From positions 855,001 to 919,000 of the forward strand of contig NC_132972.1 of NCBI RefSeq assembly GCF_047496725.1: a stretch of DNA of 64,000 bases, given 5' to 3'. The translations under genes were made by a program, and so were the position numbers. The notes under the pieces are model-generated. The model saw only the letters and a program-made list of their open reading frames with translations, searched no databases and was not told where the DNA came from. This DNA comes from Anoplolepis gracilipes. Its lineage: Eukaryota > Arthropoda > Insecta > Hymenoptera > Formicidae. Positions 48,801-62,065 of this stretch are shown here, piece after piece (the stretch's first letter is position 1; every line of letters starts with the position of its first letter).

Positions 48801-51800
48801 TCTCTTTCTCTCTCTCTCTCTCATTTTAAATTTATATCAATTTTGTAGATCAATGTGTTATTTTGTAATAGCCAAGCAAGGAAATTATATATAGCTTTAA
48901 CAGTGTGTTTAATACCTTTGAAAGTTTAGTGATTCCGCATTCTTTCTTCACGGATTTCTCCGTTTTGTTTTCTCTGCGAGTTTTCATAATCAAACTTCGT
49001 CTCCCATGTACGCAACATGACAATTCCGTTATGCGCTTGTCGCAACATTTTAATATAAACATTATAAATTTTAGAATCATTATATAAATTTAATATAATA
49101 GAATTATTCATATAAATTAATCAAAATCAGCTAATTATATAGATAATCTGCAATATGAATTATAATGTTAAATTGAAGCACGATTCTGGATACATAGTAT
49201 CTAATTACAATTTATCTAGTTACAATTTAATCGTATTTAAAAATATTGTAATTGCGATATAATTGCGCGACCGTTGAGAGATTTACAATAGTTTTTTATA
49301 TATAGCAAAATTTTTTGCTTATCGATTATACAATATCTCAATATATTATATGCATAAACATATTGTAATATATATTATACAATTATACGGATTAAAATTT
49401 TACAATACAACAGATATTTTCTTGCGATATTAATCAAACAATTAAAATAATTATCAGAAAAAATGCTAACACAAAAAGTTCTGTTGTAATACTTTTCATA
49501 GTGCCGTTGTTTGCATGCAAGTTGAAGAAAATATTTTTACGACTTGTGCTTTTAATAAGCAAAATTTAAAATCGTAAAAAGATTATTTTGCATTGCATAA
49601 GATTGCAAGGATTGATCGCAATAGTTTCATAAATAGAATTGATTGCGTTTCTTGTAGAGTATCATAAATGCATATACGTACATATATACGTACAGGTGAG
49701 ATGGTGGTAAAATCAGCACGTCAGAGGTAGTCAAGAATTCCTACATTCCTGCGCAGGTGAGCCTGGGATGCTGATGTGGCACATTGGCCTCGTTCGCTCT
49801 TCGCTGAAATCAACGTGTGCAAGCATCAACAAACTTATTATTTCAGAGAAGATTTCTCGTGTCCAAAGTGGAGCACAATGATAAAATATAATACACTTGT
49901 GATCAACATATCAGCAGAAAAAAAAAGAAATATGAACAAAACAGATAATGAAAACGTTTTATACTCTAGCTTTATAATTTAATAATTGTTGATTATTATG
50001 TTGTGCAAATCTTTCCAATTTATTCGAAACAAGTAAAAAATCATTATTTTCATAATCAATTTAATCATTATGTTGTGTGAATTAATATGCACGGTTATAA
50101 ATTCATTTTACTTTTTATGTAAGTGCAATCTAAAACACATTTTTTGCTATCCATACCTTTTGCATTAACAAATGTATTACCTAACATGATCTAACATATT
50201 TTCTCTAGTCTCTTTCAAGTTTATCATACATGCGATCATTATATCGCTCGTGTACATTCTTAGATTACAGTTAGCTTGCTCGCCTCGTTATCACGTAATA
50301 ATAGCTAATTTAGCAGTTAATTTAAGGAACGAATTAATTACAATTAATTATAATTTTTAAATATTTATCTAGTTATTACACATAATTTTTATTTTGCTTT
50401 TTCCAAATTTATATTTATTGTAAAACTCCTTTTACGAAATATCTATCTATATGGATTGATTATCATCTATTTACAGAATTTAATTCATAATCAGATTTAT
50501 TTTCGAATGTTACACAGATGTTACATACAATCACATATTCATTCACAAGGTAACTTGGAAGTTCAGGATCAAGATGATTCGCGAACTCTCCCCACCTAGT
50601 TGATGCTAGAGCAATAAACTTTAAACAGTCAGGAAACGTAGAATCATGATTACTATCCATACTGCCAGTAGACAGTCAGCTCGAAGCGGATTCACATCGA
50701 AATGTCGGCCGACCAGGTACCTATAGTGTTTTATTTGAACAAGATAGATAAAATTAATCCAGGAAAATTTATTTTGCAAAACTAATTTGTACAAAATAAT
50801 TAATTTACAAAAATTTGTGGATTATTTGAAAGTATTTGAATTTAGTAGAAATAAAATTATTAAAGGCTTAACAAAATTTTTTAAATTTTGTTAGAACAAT
50901 TAAAGTAAATATACGGAATAATAATAAAATAATATAGAAAATAGAAAAAGAATTAAAAATTATTAAATCAATTTCCAATTTGACGATTAAGAATTCATGA
51001 CTTTGCAAGATAAAAGAGATGGTTTCTATATCAACTCTTTTTTAAATTTATTTAATTTATTACACATATAGTGTTTTTAATTAACATAAAATAACTGCCA
51101 TGCTCAACATTTTTGTACTGTGTATTTCGAATTGTTGGATATAGTTCGCGAGGTCGCGGAAAAGTTTTATAGAACGTCATTTTCTCTAACGGGGTTTTCT
51201 ACGGTTAATCTTAGAACGAATACAAAATTTTGCATATTTATATAAGTATTCCAGTCCTATATCAAATCAATTTTTATTTACGTATCCTTTCAAGCTAGAG
51301 TTAATGCTCTTAACAAAAGTATTGAGAAAAAAATATATATATTTAAATTATGTATAATTTAAAATAAAATACAATTCAGGAAAATCAAAAAATGTGTAAA
51401 CAGAAAATAAAAGTTTTTTTTTATTTATTTTTAAATAAACTTTATCAAATTTGTAATACAAAATTTGAAACAGAAATATTTAATATGGAAAGTTAGCAAT
51501 TTGTGTGATAAGTTATAATTGTTCTTAATATTTTCCTTTAGAAGAAATTGTTATAAAATCGGAAATTTACAGATAAAGGTTCGGAATACTGATATATTCA
51601 AATAAACATATATAATCGGAATTTATGAATATACGACAAATATGAATACTCAGCAAATCAGAATAACTTTGTGTACGTACATACATATGTATTATACGTA
51701 TATGTATATGTTGTATGTTGTAATATTTCTTATAAGCATATAAATAAGAAATGTTTCCTCATTTATATTAAATAAAAAAAGGCAATTAAATTTATTTATA

Positions 51801-52496
51801 GCTTATTGCACTTATCAGAAGCTAAAATTAATTTTGAAATATGAAAACAGTGTTAGCAAAAATGTTAAAACACTTTTGTACATATATAAAGAAATTTAGA
51901 AATTTATAGATATATAATATAATATTATTTTATTGAAAACAACGTAATTTAAAAATATCTTATTGTAAGTTGCTATTAATTGAAAATGCTAAACTTATTA
52001 TCTACAATTTTAGTTTTTAGATCATTAAATATTAAACATAAATATTATACACACATTATATTATCAAAATAATATTTATATGTATTATACACATATTTAC
52101 ATTATTTATATATATTATACTCATCATTATATGATCAAAATGGTTACGCTCGTTTATTTTGTTTCGTCAAATCAAGTTACATTTCGATGTTTCAAATTTC
52201 TATCTTGTCTTATATTTTTAAATATAAATATATCATGATGTATTGATCAGTTTTTTGTATGGTTAAAAACCATACAAAAAAGTTTTTAATTTAACGCTAC
52301 GTCTGACAATGAATACATTTGTGAAATGTATGAATAAACATTTTTTTATGTATGTCTTGAAAAAAAAGAAACAGGTTTTTTGGGTTCGTTTGCGCAATGA
52401 ACGTGGTGGGGATTAACGTTTTTAACTGTTCATACATTTGATCGTTGGTCACAAAGTATTTACGGTGCTTACGGAACAGTAGGATTTATTATAAGG
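45804..52496. other. 6.7 kb region without recognised genes, Ephexin upstream side and ACBP upstream side
   Basis: Apart from the CpG-rich block at 47.6-48.06 kb, this is AT-rich DNA with a pyrimidine-rich tract (about 48741-48822) and a 14-bp hairpin at 52251-52281. Open frames here (for example 50463-50660 minus, 49776-49982 plus) are short and lack domains or splice support. No tRNA or other RNA gene was recognised by eye. Confidence 0.5.
47600..48060. promoter_or_regulatory. CpG-rich block, candidate Ephexin promoter and 5' UTR
   Basis: Abrupt change to CG-rich sequence with many ACGCGA repeats (about 47768-47808), flanked by AT-rich DNA on both sides. It lies 1.8-2.3 kb upstream of the Ephexin ATG. 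CpG-rich blocks mark the starts of chiffon and other genes here, so a promoter with a 5' non-coding exon is inferred. Confidence 0.4.
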
Positions 52497-53769
52497 ATGT
52501 CTCTCGATAAGGTAATGCATTTTTTTTGTTTCTGCTCGGTCTATCGCAACAGTACTTATATGTTTGTATTCTCGCTGTTTCATATCAATTTTTTTCGGAG
52601 TACATTGCAACAGAAAGGTATCGAGAAGTTAATTTCAAAGTTGAAATGAGCCACAAAAATCGGCCAACGACGTAGCATACTAATTTTGTTGGTCTTGTCT
52701 TATGTTGCGATCGCCCATGATATTATCGTATGCATTTCTCCGAGGAGAAATTTGGGGCAGTTGGTAAATCATTATTTAATCGGGAATAAACTCGTCTGAG
52801 GAAAGTTTGGAAGGTATGATGCATCGGCGAGAAATTTTTAAATTGTTTTCACTAATGTGACTTTTAAAATTTTTTATCTTACTTATTGTTATTATTATTA
52901 TGTTGATTCTGTTCTTTCAATTTTTAAGCTTGCAGTTTTAAGTTACAAGGCTGATTCGTGATTTTGAAATTCGGTAAACATCCGTTTCAGAGTTACATTT
53001 TTAACGCAAAGTCATCTTCAGTCATTAATTCAAAGGTTACTGTATGTTATCCATATTATAAACACACGTAACACGTGATATATAGTGTGATTTATAATAG
53101 CGTTTTTATATATGTAAATAACACTTACGTAATATTATTTTTTGAAAATGAATAAGATTAATAAAAACGAAAGTAGAAATATTAATAGTTACCAGTAGTT
53201 TTTTTAAAAAACAGTGAAAGATTAATACAATTTTTTTTTTAAATAACGAGCTCGTATTTTTTTTATAGCAATTTGAAGCGGCTGCTGCAGCTATAAAAAC
53301 GCTTACGAAACGTCCTACTGACGAGCAGCTTTTGGAACTTTATGCTTTATTCAAACAAGCTACAGTCGGTGATAATAACACATGTAAGTTCTCATTAAAA
53401 TAAATATTGAAAATTTGATATAAAATATTTAATTTCGCGTATATTGCACGTTTTTGACATATTATTATACATAAATCTTATTATATTTATATGAGTGTTG
53501 AATTATATCAGAATTATATCAGAAATATTTACTACGAAAATATAATTATTTACTTATTCAATCAGTTTAATCTTATTAAACTATATATAAAAAACTAATT
53601 ATATTATATGTATATTATATATTATGATATTTTAGCCAAACCTGGTATGCTGGACCTGAAAGGAAAAGCAAAGTGGGAAGCTTGGAACAAGAAGAAGGGC
53701 ACTTTGCAAGAACAGGCGAAGCAAACTTATATCGATTATGCCAATCAATTGATCGAAAAATATAAATAG
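52497..53769 (+). CDS. Acbp: Acyl-CoA-binding protein (diazepam-binding inhibitor family)
   Basis: Three exons join in phase: 52497-52511 (only five codons), 53269-53383 and 53636-53769, giving 87 residues, the classic length. The ligand residues are all present at the expected spacing: Y30, K34, K56 and Y75 (bovine Y28, K32, K54, Y73), together with the signature KGKAKWEAWNKKKG. The protein binds medium- and long-chain acyl-CoA esters in the cytosol and supplies them to lipid metabolism. No signal peptide, ankyrin repeat or membrane anchor is present, so this is the basic cytosolic form. A poly(A) signal follows at 53986. Confidence 0.96.
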
Positions 53770-54836
53770 TGTTATTTATCGTCCTCGGAGTAGTTGCGTT
53801 CTTGTTATTCACGTTTTCTGTTCCTAAGTAATCTTGTTACTTAATAACAAAATTAAACTTTGTAATTTATAACTTTATCATAATTATTGCACGAATATAT
53901 TCGGACTATATTTCAGAGGCTATATAACCAGCGAAAAAAAGAAATGGATATAATACACTGTATCATATTCGATTAATTCTTAACTAATAAATCACCATGT
54001 TATATAATATTATTAAATTGTGTTTCTCATGTATCTAATACAACTCCCATTCGTCTAAATTAGCTAAACGTTGAAAGTGTTTGATGACCAATTGGAATAA
54101 AAAAAATTTGTACATGTATATACATATATATGTAAATTATATATAATATACATTTTTGCACCGACACATTCATTTCTAGAGTTATTCATTCCTTATTTTC
54201 TTGTTCTTTTCTTTAATATCAAGCAGCGATAAAAACTTGTGGCTAGAAAATAAGAATTTAGCTTTTTACTTTTATTTTTGCTCAGTATATTTTACGTATT
54301 TTATTATAAATTGCAACGATACTAGAGAACTTATTATATAGAGTACGATACTAGAGAATTTATTGTATAAAATATTTCTATTTTATTTAATTTAAACGTA
54401 TAAAACATTTCTACGCTACATAATTAGTTTTTATATGTATACGAGTATATATTTATTTTACTGAGATAGCTTTTTGAAATACTAGAGATTAATTCTTTAT
54501 ATGATACATATATATGATATATTTTCTTTCTGATTGCTAGGAATTTTATTTATTTTGTTAATATGTATATTCTACCATTTGATTATTTTCGCTTTAATTT
54601 ACTTTGCTTATTGACTACGTTTTACAACTCCGATAAAATTTGATTGATATATCAAAGTGATACTTTGGGATTAATACAAAAAGAAATGAACATTTATTTT
54701 GAAATCATGTCGCGTCATAGAGGATTAATACTTTGCAGGTATCTTATAAATGTAATATTATATTATTTTGAAAGAGTTTATCTCATTGATAAACTCCAAT
54801 CAATAAATTAAAACATGTTATTGTAACCATCTTTTA
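53770..54836. other. Convergent 3' regions of Acbp and the amino acid transporter
   Basis: AT-rich sequence between two converging genes, expected to contain both 3' UTRs. No open frame or repeat worth naming was seen. Confidence 0.5.
53986..53991 (+). terminator. Poly(A) signal AATAAA after Acbp
   Basis: Canonical hexamer about 217 bases downstream of the Acbp stop codon. Confidence 0.55.
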
Positions 54837-57059
54837 TCACATAGCGTGAGAAACTTCAATGTCTTTCCATGAATAATTGTCACTAGTTTTATCGGTTGAT
54901 CTCGCCGGCAATTTTGTCTGTTGAATATTACTATGTCGTACGCCATACGAGAAATATATACCCAAGCCTGCGATAAAATAGTGTAAAATAATTCGAGACA
55001 TTTAATACATTAAGAAATTCATTCATCCGTGTTCTTGTAACTTACCAACAACCATCCACACGGCAAATCGTACCCATGTCATTGTATCCAACATCATCAT
55101 GAGATAAATATTGATAAGTATACTGATTGATGGCAAGAATGGTACGAACGGTACCTAACACAACAAGCGTGTAATGATCATTTAATAAATGTTATAGTTA
55201 GATAATAATGTTTGCTATTTAACTACAAATTTATGATATCATTCTTCTATATTTTATATAACAAGGAAAAAATCATAAAACATTGATAATATTATTAAGA
55301 GATATCGAGATATGACGATTTTCGAGATAAAATAAGATTAAGGCTAATCTCTTCATTTGAAACTTTGACGTATGTATATATATATATGTATACGCTCATA
55401 AATAATATTCAATAATAATAAAAATATAAAAGGTATGCACGAATCCACATATTGACATCGCGGATTAATGTGTAATAGAGCTCACTCAAAAAAATAATCT
55501 TGCAACTTTAACAAAAATTTTCTAGGTGTAAAAAATTAACTAAAATAGATAAATTATTAGTAAATACTGTGATACTGGATATATTTTGCACTTAATCAAT
55601 TTAAATGACAGAGACAGAATTTGTATCTGTACTATTAGTGTAATTTAGACGGAAAATTTTTCTGCGATGCCTATCTTTAAGGCCTATTATCAAGGACAAT
55701 TATAATTGTAATTAACATTTGGCAATGGGATCTAAATTTTCTAGAGGTATCGCTAGAATATTGCTACTATAAATTCTATACGTGACAAACAATATTCTAA
55801 CAGATGGAAAAAGTAGCGATAAATTTTAATTGAGACATCTAGAAATCTATCTACATTAGCAAAATATTTTTTTGAGTGAGAATATTAATATAATACCAAC
55901 ATAAGAAATATATAGATATAAAATAAATATATCACACATACCGAGAATGTGAGTTTCTTGCCGGAAACTGGCTGGAAATAAATGAAACACAGAGTAAGCA
56001 CCAGTGCGGCGACTAAAACAGCGAGTAATACTACAAAAGTCGCTTTTCCCTCGTTCAGCTCGGTTATATATGTCGATAATAAAGTGGCGATACCAAAACA
56101 AAGGACGACTGAAAAGAAATTAGTAGTATATTACATTAAATAAATATTAAATATAATAAAATCTATGAAAAACATATAACAAATCTTACTGTAACAAAAT
56201 ACGAGAGAGGTAACAATCTGTGACGTGAGTTTCGTCGAGTGATTTAATTTGTTTGCGTTTACAAGCTGTCTCACGACGAATATAAAAGTCCTTGGATCAC
56301 GATCGCCTTTCTTCTCGTATGCATCGCTTTCTTCGTATCTGCAAAAAAAGCATTAATTATTTTTAATTAATGATAAAAATTGCATAATTAATTACTAATT
56401 ATTATGTTGATCAATTGATCTCAATTTTAATTTTATTAACACACACTTTTTATCAATTTTCAGTTTTAATTCTTGAAAAATTAGTTAAACTACGGGCGTG
56501 AAATTAAGCGAATTGTTGTGACTTCTCACCGTAGAATAAGTACGCAAGATGCCACGATCGAATATGCCAGTAACGTGCCGATACTCATCATATTGACTAA
56601 TTGCGTGAGTTCGAATATCGCCGCTAAAATGCCTGTAATACATCAATAAATTATATCGTTTAATTGATGACCATAGGCTAAAGTGTATAGATGATAAACC
56701 TGTAAGAAGTCCGGCGGAAAGTGTGCCCATGAACGGAGTCTGGAATCGTGAGCTTACTTTGCCCATCCACTTGAAGATTAGTCCATCCGAAGCCATGGCG
56801 TAGATCACTCGCGGTAACGGAAACATCGCGCCTAAAAGACTGAAATAATTGGTAAATATTTAAATAAGCGTTCTCTTTTTCTTGTTTTTCCATATCTCAA
56901 AAATATGTTAATAAGAGATATATAGATTAATATATAAAATTTATGAATATAGATATATTTTTTCAAATCGGATTAAAGATTTCATTAAAATTTGTTTTAC
57001 ATTAAAAAAAATAAAATAACAAAAGATATAGTTAATTATATATAATTATGTTGCATTTA

Positions 57060-57090
<31 letters not shown>

Positions 57091-60000
57091 CAATTCTGTA
57101 AAATAGTATATATATATGATATACATTTTTTTCATTCACTTTTTAATTTGACGAGTAAGGACAGTATTACCTGGAGCAAAGTCCGCAAATTGCTCCGATC
57201 GACACGAGCCACTTGGCCCATTCCCAGCCTATCGTTGTGAACAAATGTGGAAACGGTGCTTCGGGATTCTGCTCGTAATATGGTAACACCATGGTGAGTA
57301 CCACCGAGACGCCAAAGTACGCCAAGAAGACGATCGTCAGGGACGCGACAATCGCTATGGGGATGGATCGTTGGGGATATTTAGCCTCCTCTCCCGTGGT
57401 GGCCACACAATCGAACCCGATAAATCCGTAAAAGCACGTGGCCGCGCCACTTATGATACCCGATATGCCATAGGGCACGAATCCACCGGTTCCAAACTTG
57501 CAGTCCGTCTCGGTGCACTTGGGCTCCGCTTTCCAGTTACTGACGTCAGCTACAAATTATTGCAAATATTAATTGAATTATTATTGTTATTATCATGTTA
57601 TTAACATTAATAATTAATAACATGAATTTGCATATCAAACTACAAATTACTATTAAAAAATATCGAGAAATTTGTGTGGAATGATTTATATAGATAATAT
57701 TAGTAATTATAGTATTCTATTTTTTATTATTATTAGTTCAATTTTGTTGAAAAAATATAGAAAAAAAAGAAATTCAAAAGAATGTTTACCTTTAAAGGAA
57801 CCAGCAATTATGACGAAAAGTACGACAGTGAGATTCGCCAGGGTGAAGAAATTGTTTGCTAAAGAAGATTCCTTGGCTCCAAAAGCGAGCGCGACTGCAA
57901 AAAAAATTGCAAATTGACTCAGCCGTTTTTATTATTATTGCTACACAATTGCTTAACGATCTGATAAATTAATAATAAAACTTGTTGCATGAGAGAAATA
58001 TGTTGGAATTTCAGGGCTATTTTGCTGATAAAACATACATTTAATTAGGTCGGCCAAAGAGTAATTTTCTTATCACCTGAAAATACCAGAGTAATGCCGA
58101 AAGCGAAGAAGTCTGGATACGATGACAGATGATTGATATCGATAGGTGCAGCCGACTCGAAAGCATTCCTCATGCTATTATTGAAGAGCGCGTCGACATA
58201 CGTGCTGAGGCCACGCACCACGCTAGCCGAGCCGATGACATATTCTAGAATCAACGTCCAACCGATGAGAAACGCCACAAATTCACCCATTGTGACGTAG
58301 CTGTAAACATAGGCGGATCCGGCACGCGGCACTCGTGCTCCGAATTCGGCATAACAGAGTCCTGGAAAGAAAATAATGCATGCAACACATTTAAATAGTA
58401 AACACACTGCAAAAGTATACACAAACATGTTAGCTATTTATATAAAAAAAAAAACTCAATTTTGTAAACAAATATTTAAAACCGAGACATTATTTAAAAC
58501 TAAGTCAATTTTCTTTCTCTGTTTTTCTTTAGCATAAGAGACATTTATAATATTACCTACAATATTTAATGATAATTTATTTGTTTGACAAAAAAATGTA
58601 TCGTATTTGTAAGAAAAAAAAGAAAATATAATTGAAGACAAAATTATAATTGGTATTAATAATTATTATAGTAATTATAGTTATTATGTATATAGTTTTA
58701 AAATAATTTTTCTTAATCACAATAATATAAGTTATCATTTTTTAACGTATTCCTATTTTTATTTAGAAAAAAACTTTTATAAAGAAAATTTTAAAAGAAT
58801 TTATATAAGTTTTATGCAAGCTGTCCGGTAATTTATAAAAAATCTCTCGTGTACAGGTAGAGCGGATCAAACTGAGCAAAAAAAGTCTATATCATTTTGC
58901 GATTTTCGCAATAATTATTGAGAAATTAATTAAAAAATATCGACCAATTCGTGTGAGTATTAGCACGTGGAGAGAAAAGTCTACTGTCACGTGGTTGCTA
59001 GTCGCATGCATATAGTAACCGTGGGCTGTCTCTTCTCGCTGTGCTCCTAGCGACCGCGTGACAGAGCGGATTGTTTTTTCGCAGAGCGCCAATATATTAG
59101 CGCGAATTGGTCGATATTTTTAAATTAATTTCTCAAAAATTATTGCGTAAATACACTTTCTGCACTAAAAATGTAATATAATCTAAATTATTTATTTATT
59201 TTCACTAATTGTGAGATAGTTCAAGTTTTATTTGAACCCTAGGATAATATTATGATGACATATTTAATAAAAATTGGATACTTTTTTTTTTTTAAATAAA
59301 CTTATATCAAATTGTGTAATAAAACGTAATTTTTATAATAACAATGGTATGCATACGACAGTATTATTTGTCCAATACATGAAGTGGTTAGACACGAAGC
59401 TTATCTTAAGATTATCGACTACTTTGTCAAGTGGTATATTTCTTTTTCCAGGAACCTTTAAATTAGACGTTAATACAGTTATCTCTGTGCAAGGCAAAGT
59501 GCTGGACAATTTTTCTGGTATCATTTTCTGCGAAGCTTGCATCATTTATGGCGCCGGGACTAAGGTTTGCTTAGGTAGCAACGAGCGTGCTAATAAAATC
59601 GGAAGATGGATACATTCATTATTTATTCACTATTTAATCTCGTATACCTTCTCTGCGAGATATACATACTTTTCTTTATAAAATTGTTTAAGAAAAGAAT
59701 AAAAAAATATTGAAAATTATGTTGTAATAATTGAATCATATATTAAAAGTTAAGAGGAAGACAAAATCGATAAAATACGTAGAATGATCCTCTTATCACC
59801 GTATCAAGGTGATAAATACATACCTGCGAACATCGATGCTATCGCAGCGATGGCGAATGAAACGACCACAGCAGGACCAGCGGTGGATCTTGCGACAGTT
59901 CCTGCCAAGACATATACACCTACTCCTAGGGTAGAACCAACTCCTAAGGCTGTGAGATCGAGAGTCGACAAAACTCTTGCCAGTTGAGAGTCTTGACTAG

Positions 60001-60640
60001 CATTTACCACTTTTTTGCGAATAAACACTTTATACAAATCTCGGAGTTTCCACTTCATGTTATACAACTGAAAAAGAATGCACGTGTACAATTAATATAT
60101 TAAATAGACATCAAATATAATTTTACAATCTTTTTGAGAAAATTAAAGGAAATATTAAAACTAATTTAATTAATAATTTAAACAGACACCAATAATATAA
60201 TTTATAAGTTATTATTTCGAAAGTTCCTTTGGAATTTTATTTATTACATATTAATTCCTATTTATATATATTAATTTTTTAAATAAAATTAAAGAAAATA
60301 TTAAAACTATTCATATATAATATTCATATTATTACTATTATTGTAATAACAGCTACATTTTGGAATAGTTGTATTGTATAAATAGCTGCGCGTTTATTTA
60401 ATAAAACATAAGTTATCACGAAAATTTAAGATTTAATTTTTAATAAACATCACAGAGAAAAATTTTCCTTATTCTTATAATTTATTTATATTATTCCAGA
60501 CGGACATGTTCTCTCGCTGCAAGGATCGATATTTCTGTGAATGCAATTTATATAGTATGTACATAGTGATCAGCATAACTTGCGAGACAAATACATAATT
60601 GACGACTTACCATGACAAGTTTTGTTAAAGCACAATCCAT
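54837..60640 (-). CDS. Cationic amino acid transporter, SLC7A1-4 group
   Basis: Eleven coding exons join in phase: 60640-60611, 60067-59824, 58361-58077, 57894-57790, 57549-57171, 56839-56700, 56632-56530, 56338-56190, 56108-55942, 55154-55046 and 54967-54837 (613 residues; human CAT-1 has 629). The first helix carries GVGSTLGVGVYVLAG, the helix-breaking substrate motif of APC transporters. LCYAEFGARVPRAGSAY follows, with E97 at the place of a glutamate essential in mouse CAT-1. The extracellular loop between exons 4 and 5 contains CTETDC. The long hydrophobic core and the late pairs of helices give the 14-span CAT layout rather than the 12-span light-chain type. It should import arginine and lysine across the plasma membrane. 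Drosophila slimfast belongs here, but one-to-one orthology is not shown. The acceptor before the ATG implies an upstream non-coding exon. Confidence 0.94.
55481..55880 (-). mobile_element. MITE-like element, copy 2 (inverted relative to 33344-33734)
   Basis: A 400-bp non-coding element with termini CTCACTCAAAAAAATA and its exact complement. The body is the reverse complement of the Ephexin-intron copy, with scattered differences. It lies in the transporter intron, ending about 60 bases from the exon at 55942. Confidence 0.82.
57062..57090. repeat. A29 homopolymer in transporter intron
   Basis: A 29-base adenine run with no target-site duplication or retroposed sequence recognisable upstream; probably slippage, and prone to sequencing error. 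Confidence 0.8.
58907..59147. mobile_element. Foldback MITE with about 45-bp terminal inverted repeats
   Basis: A 241-bp element begins CGCAATAATTATTGAGAAAT and continues to TCGACCAATTCG. Its right end is the complement with a few mismatches. The interior is more GC-rich and partly self-complementary. It lies in the second transporter intron, between exons at 58361 and 59824. No coding capacity. Confidence 0.8.
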
Positions 60641-61494
60641 TTTTCTGCAGGCAAAATGCGAGAACGTTAACAAAACGAATTCTACGAACTGTCCATCGAA
60701 CAATCCGCGCGCGACTAAAGAGATTTAATTAAAGTGCCTTTATATATCACGAGACGACGTGTCGCACGTCGTCGGGGCGCCTGTTTAATTGGTCGAATTG
60801 TATCGCTGCTAGTACAGAAAGGCAATACACATCTCTACACAAATAAAGCAACTGTCTATATTTATTACGAATAATCAATCAAAGTGAATACAAGCATATC
60901 TTTTCTCTTCACTTAAACGGTTCCGAGAATCAAAATCGATTAAACGATTTCTAATCTCGGTCGGATCCATTTGACAATGAGTGATAACATCAATATTAGA
61001 TTTGGTTCACACACTATTGGACTTATAAACACTTTGTAATGATCTGTCAAAAATTCGTCGCTGAATACTGATTAAAAAAATAAGCCCCAAATTATTTTAT
61101 CTGATTGTTATGTGTAAAATTAGAGAAAATCTAATATCAATAAGAAAATCTCACTGCAAAATATATTTCTCATTATTTTTTAATTATTTGATATTGAAAA
61201 CGATAAGTACTATCTTAAAAAAAGTTTGCAATAAATGGTGCGTGCGATGCGTTATATAAACATCATATTATTGTGAACGAGGACATTAACGGTGAAAAGA
61301 TAAGAATAGATATATTATGAAGTTAACACACGCTAGATATACTTTATGCTGAATTGCTAAATTTTTTTCATATATTATTTTTTTGATATTTTAAGTGCAA
61401 TGTGCTTATAAAGTTTATATTATTATTTTAATTTCATTTTAGGCAATCTATCTCACAACAAAACAAAAGATAAAAATCTTTTATTTATTTTATA

Positions 61495-61802
61495 CACGGT
61501 AAAAAATTTTGTGTTAAATTTAACACATTTCTCGTGTCCCAATTTATCTACTCTAATTTTAATGTTAATTTAATAGAAAGCAAATATGTAAACAAATAAT
61601 ACAAATAATATGTAAAAAATTAATACAAAAATGTGAATTAATGTAAGATTTACTTGTTAATTGTGTTGTTTTAACTCTTAGAAACGGTAAATATTAACTC
61701 AATGCAGAAAAGTTAAAATAACATAAGAGTATGTTAAAAATTTAATACAAAAATTTCTACATAAGAAAATTTCAACAAAAATACAAAATGTTTTTTACCG
61801 TG
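61495..61802. mobile_element. TA-flanked MITE (Tc1/mariner-like target preference)
   Basis: A 308-bp element opens CACGGTAAAAAATTTTGT and closes with TTTTTTACCGTG, inverted repeats of about 11 bases plus weaker extension. It is flanked on both sides by TA (61493-61494 and 61803-61804), the duplication expected for Tc1/mariner-mobilised elements. It has no open frame. Confidence 0.7.
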
Positions 61803-61986
61803 TATGTCTCATTCTAGTATGCGTATCTCGTTACGTATACATATTTTCTATGTATCTATATTACTTCTTCAAATATGTATTTTCTTTATCATATATAGTT
61901 ACAAAGCAGCGAATTCTAATCCGAGTTATAAATCATCTAAAGTGAGCTGAATATGTGGTAATATTCGCGGGTTAATATGTACTTAC

Positions 61987-62065
61987 TTGATCGGAGCACC
62001 GTAACTTGCTCAGCTGTACGCGAAACCGCTTCACTGCAGTTACTGCAGTCGCACCTCAACATCAC
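61987..62065 (-). other. Candidate 5' non-coding exon of the amino acid transporter
   Basis: On the minus strand a GC-richer segment ends with a strong donor (ATCAA then GTAAGTAC) at 61987/61986. The coding exon at 60640 is preceded by a good acceptor (GCCTGCAG, exon start 60644). Joining them would give a short 5' UTR. The left limit is approximate and transcription is not shown. Confidence 0.35.

Noticed and set aside
50463..50660. 65-codon minus-strand frame between Ephexin and Acbp
   Set aside because: No domain, no conserved context, AT-rich flanks without splice signals.
52251..52281. 14-bp hairpin upstream of Acbp as a small RNA precursor
   Set aside because: The stem is short and built largely of A/T runs; too small for a microRNA precursor and likely chance or a remnant inverted repeat.
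57062..57090. Poly-A run as the tail of a retroposed gene copy
   Set aside because: No retrocopy-like sequence or flanking direct repeats recognised next to it.
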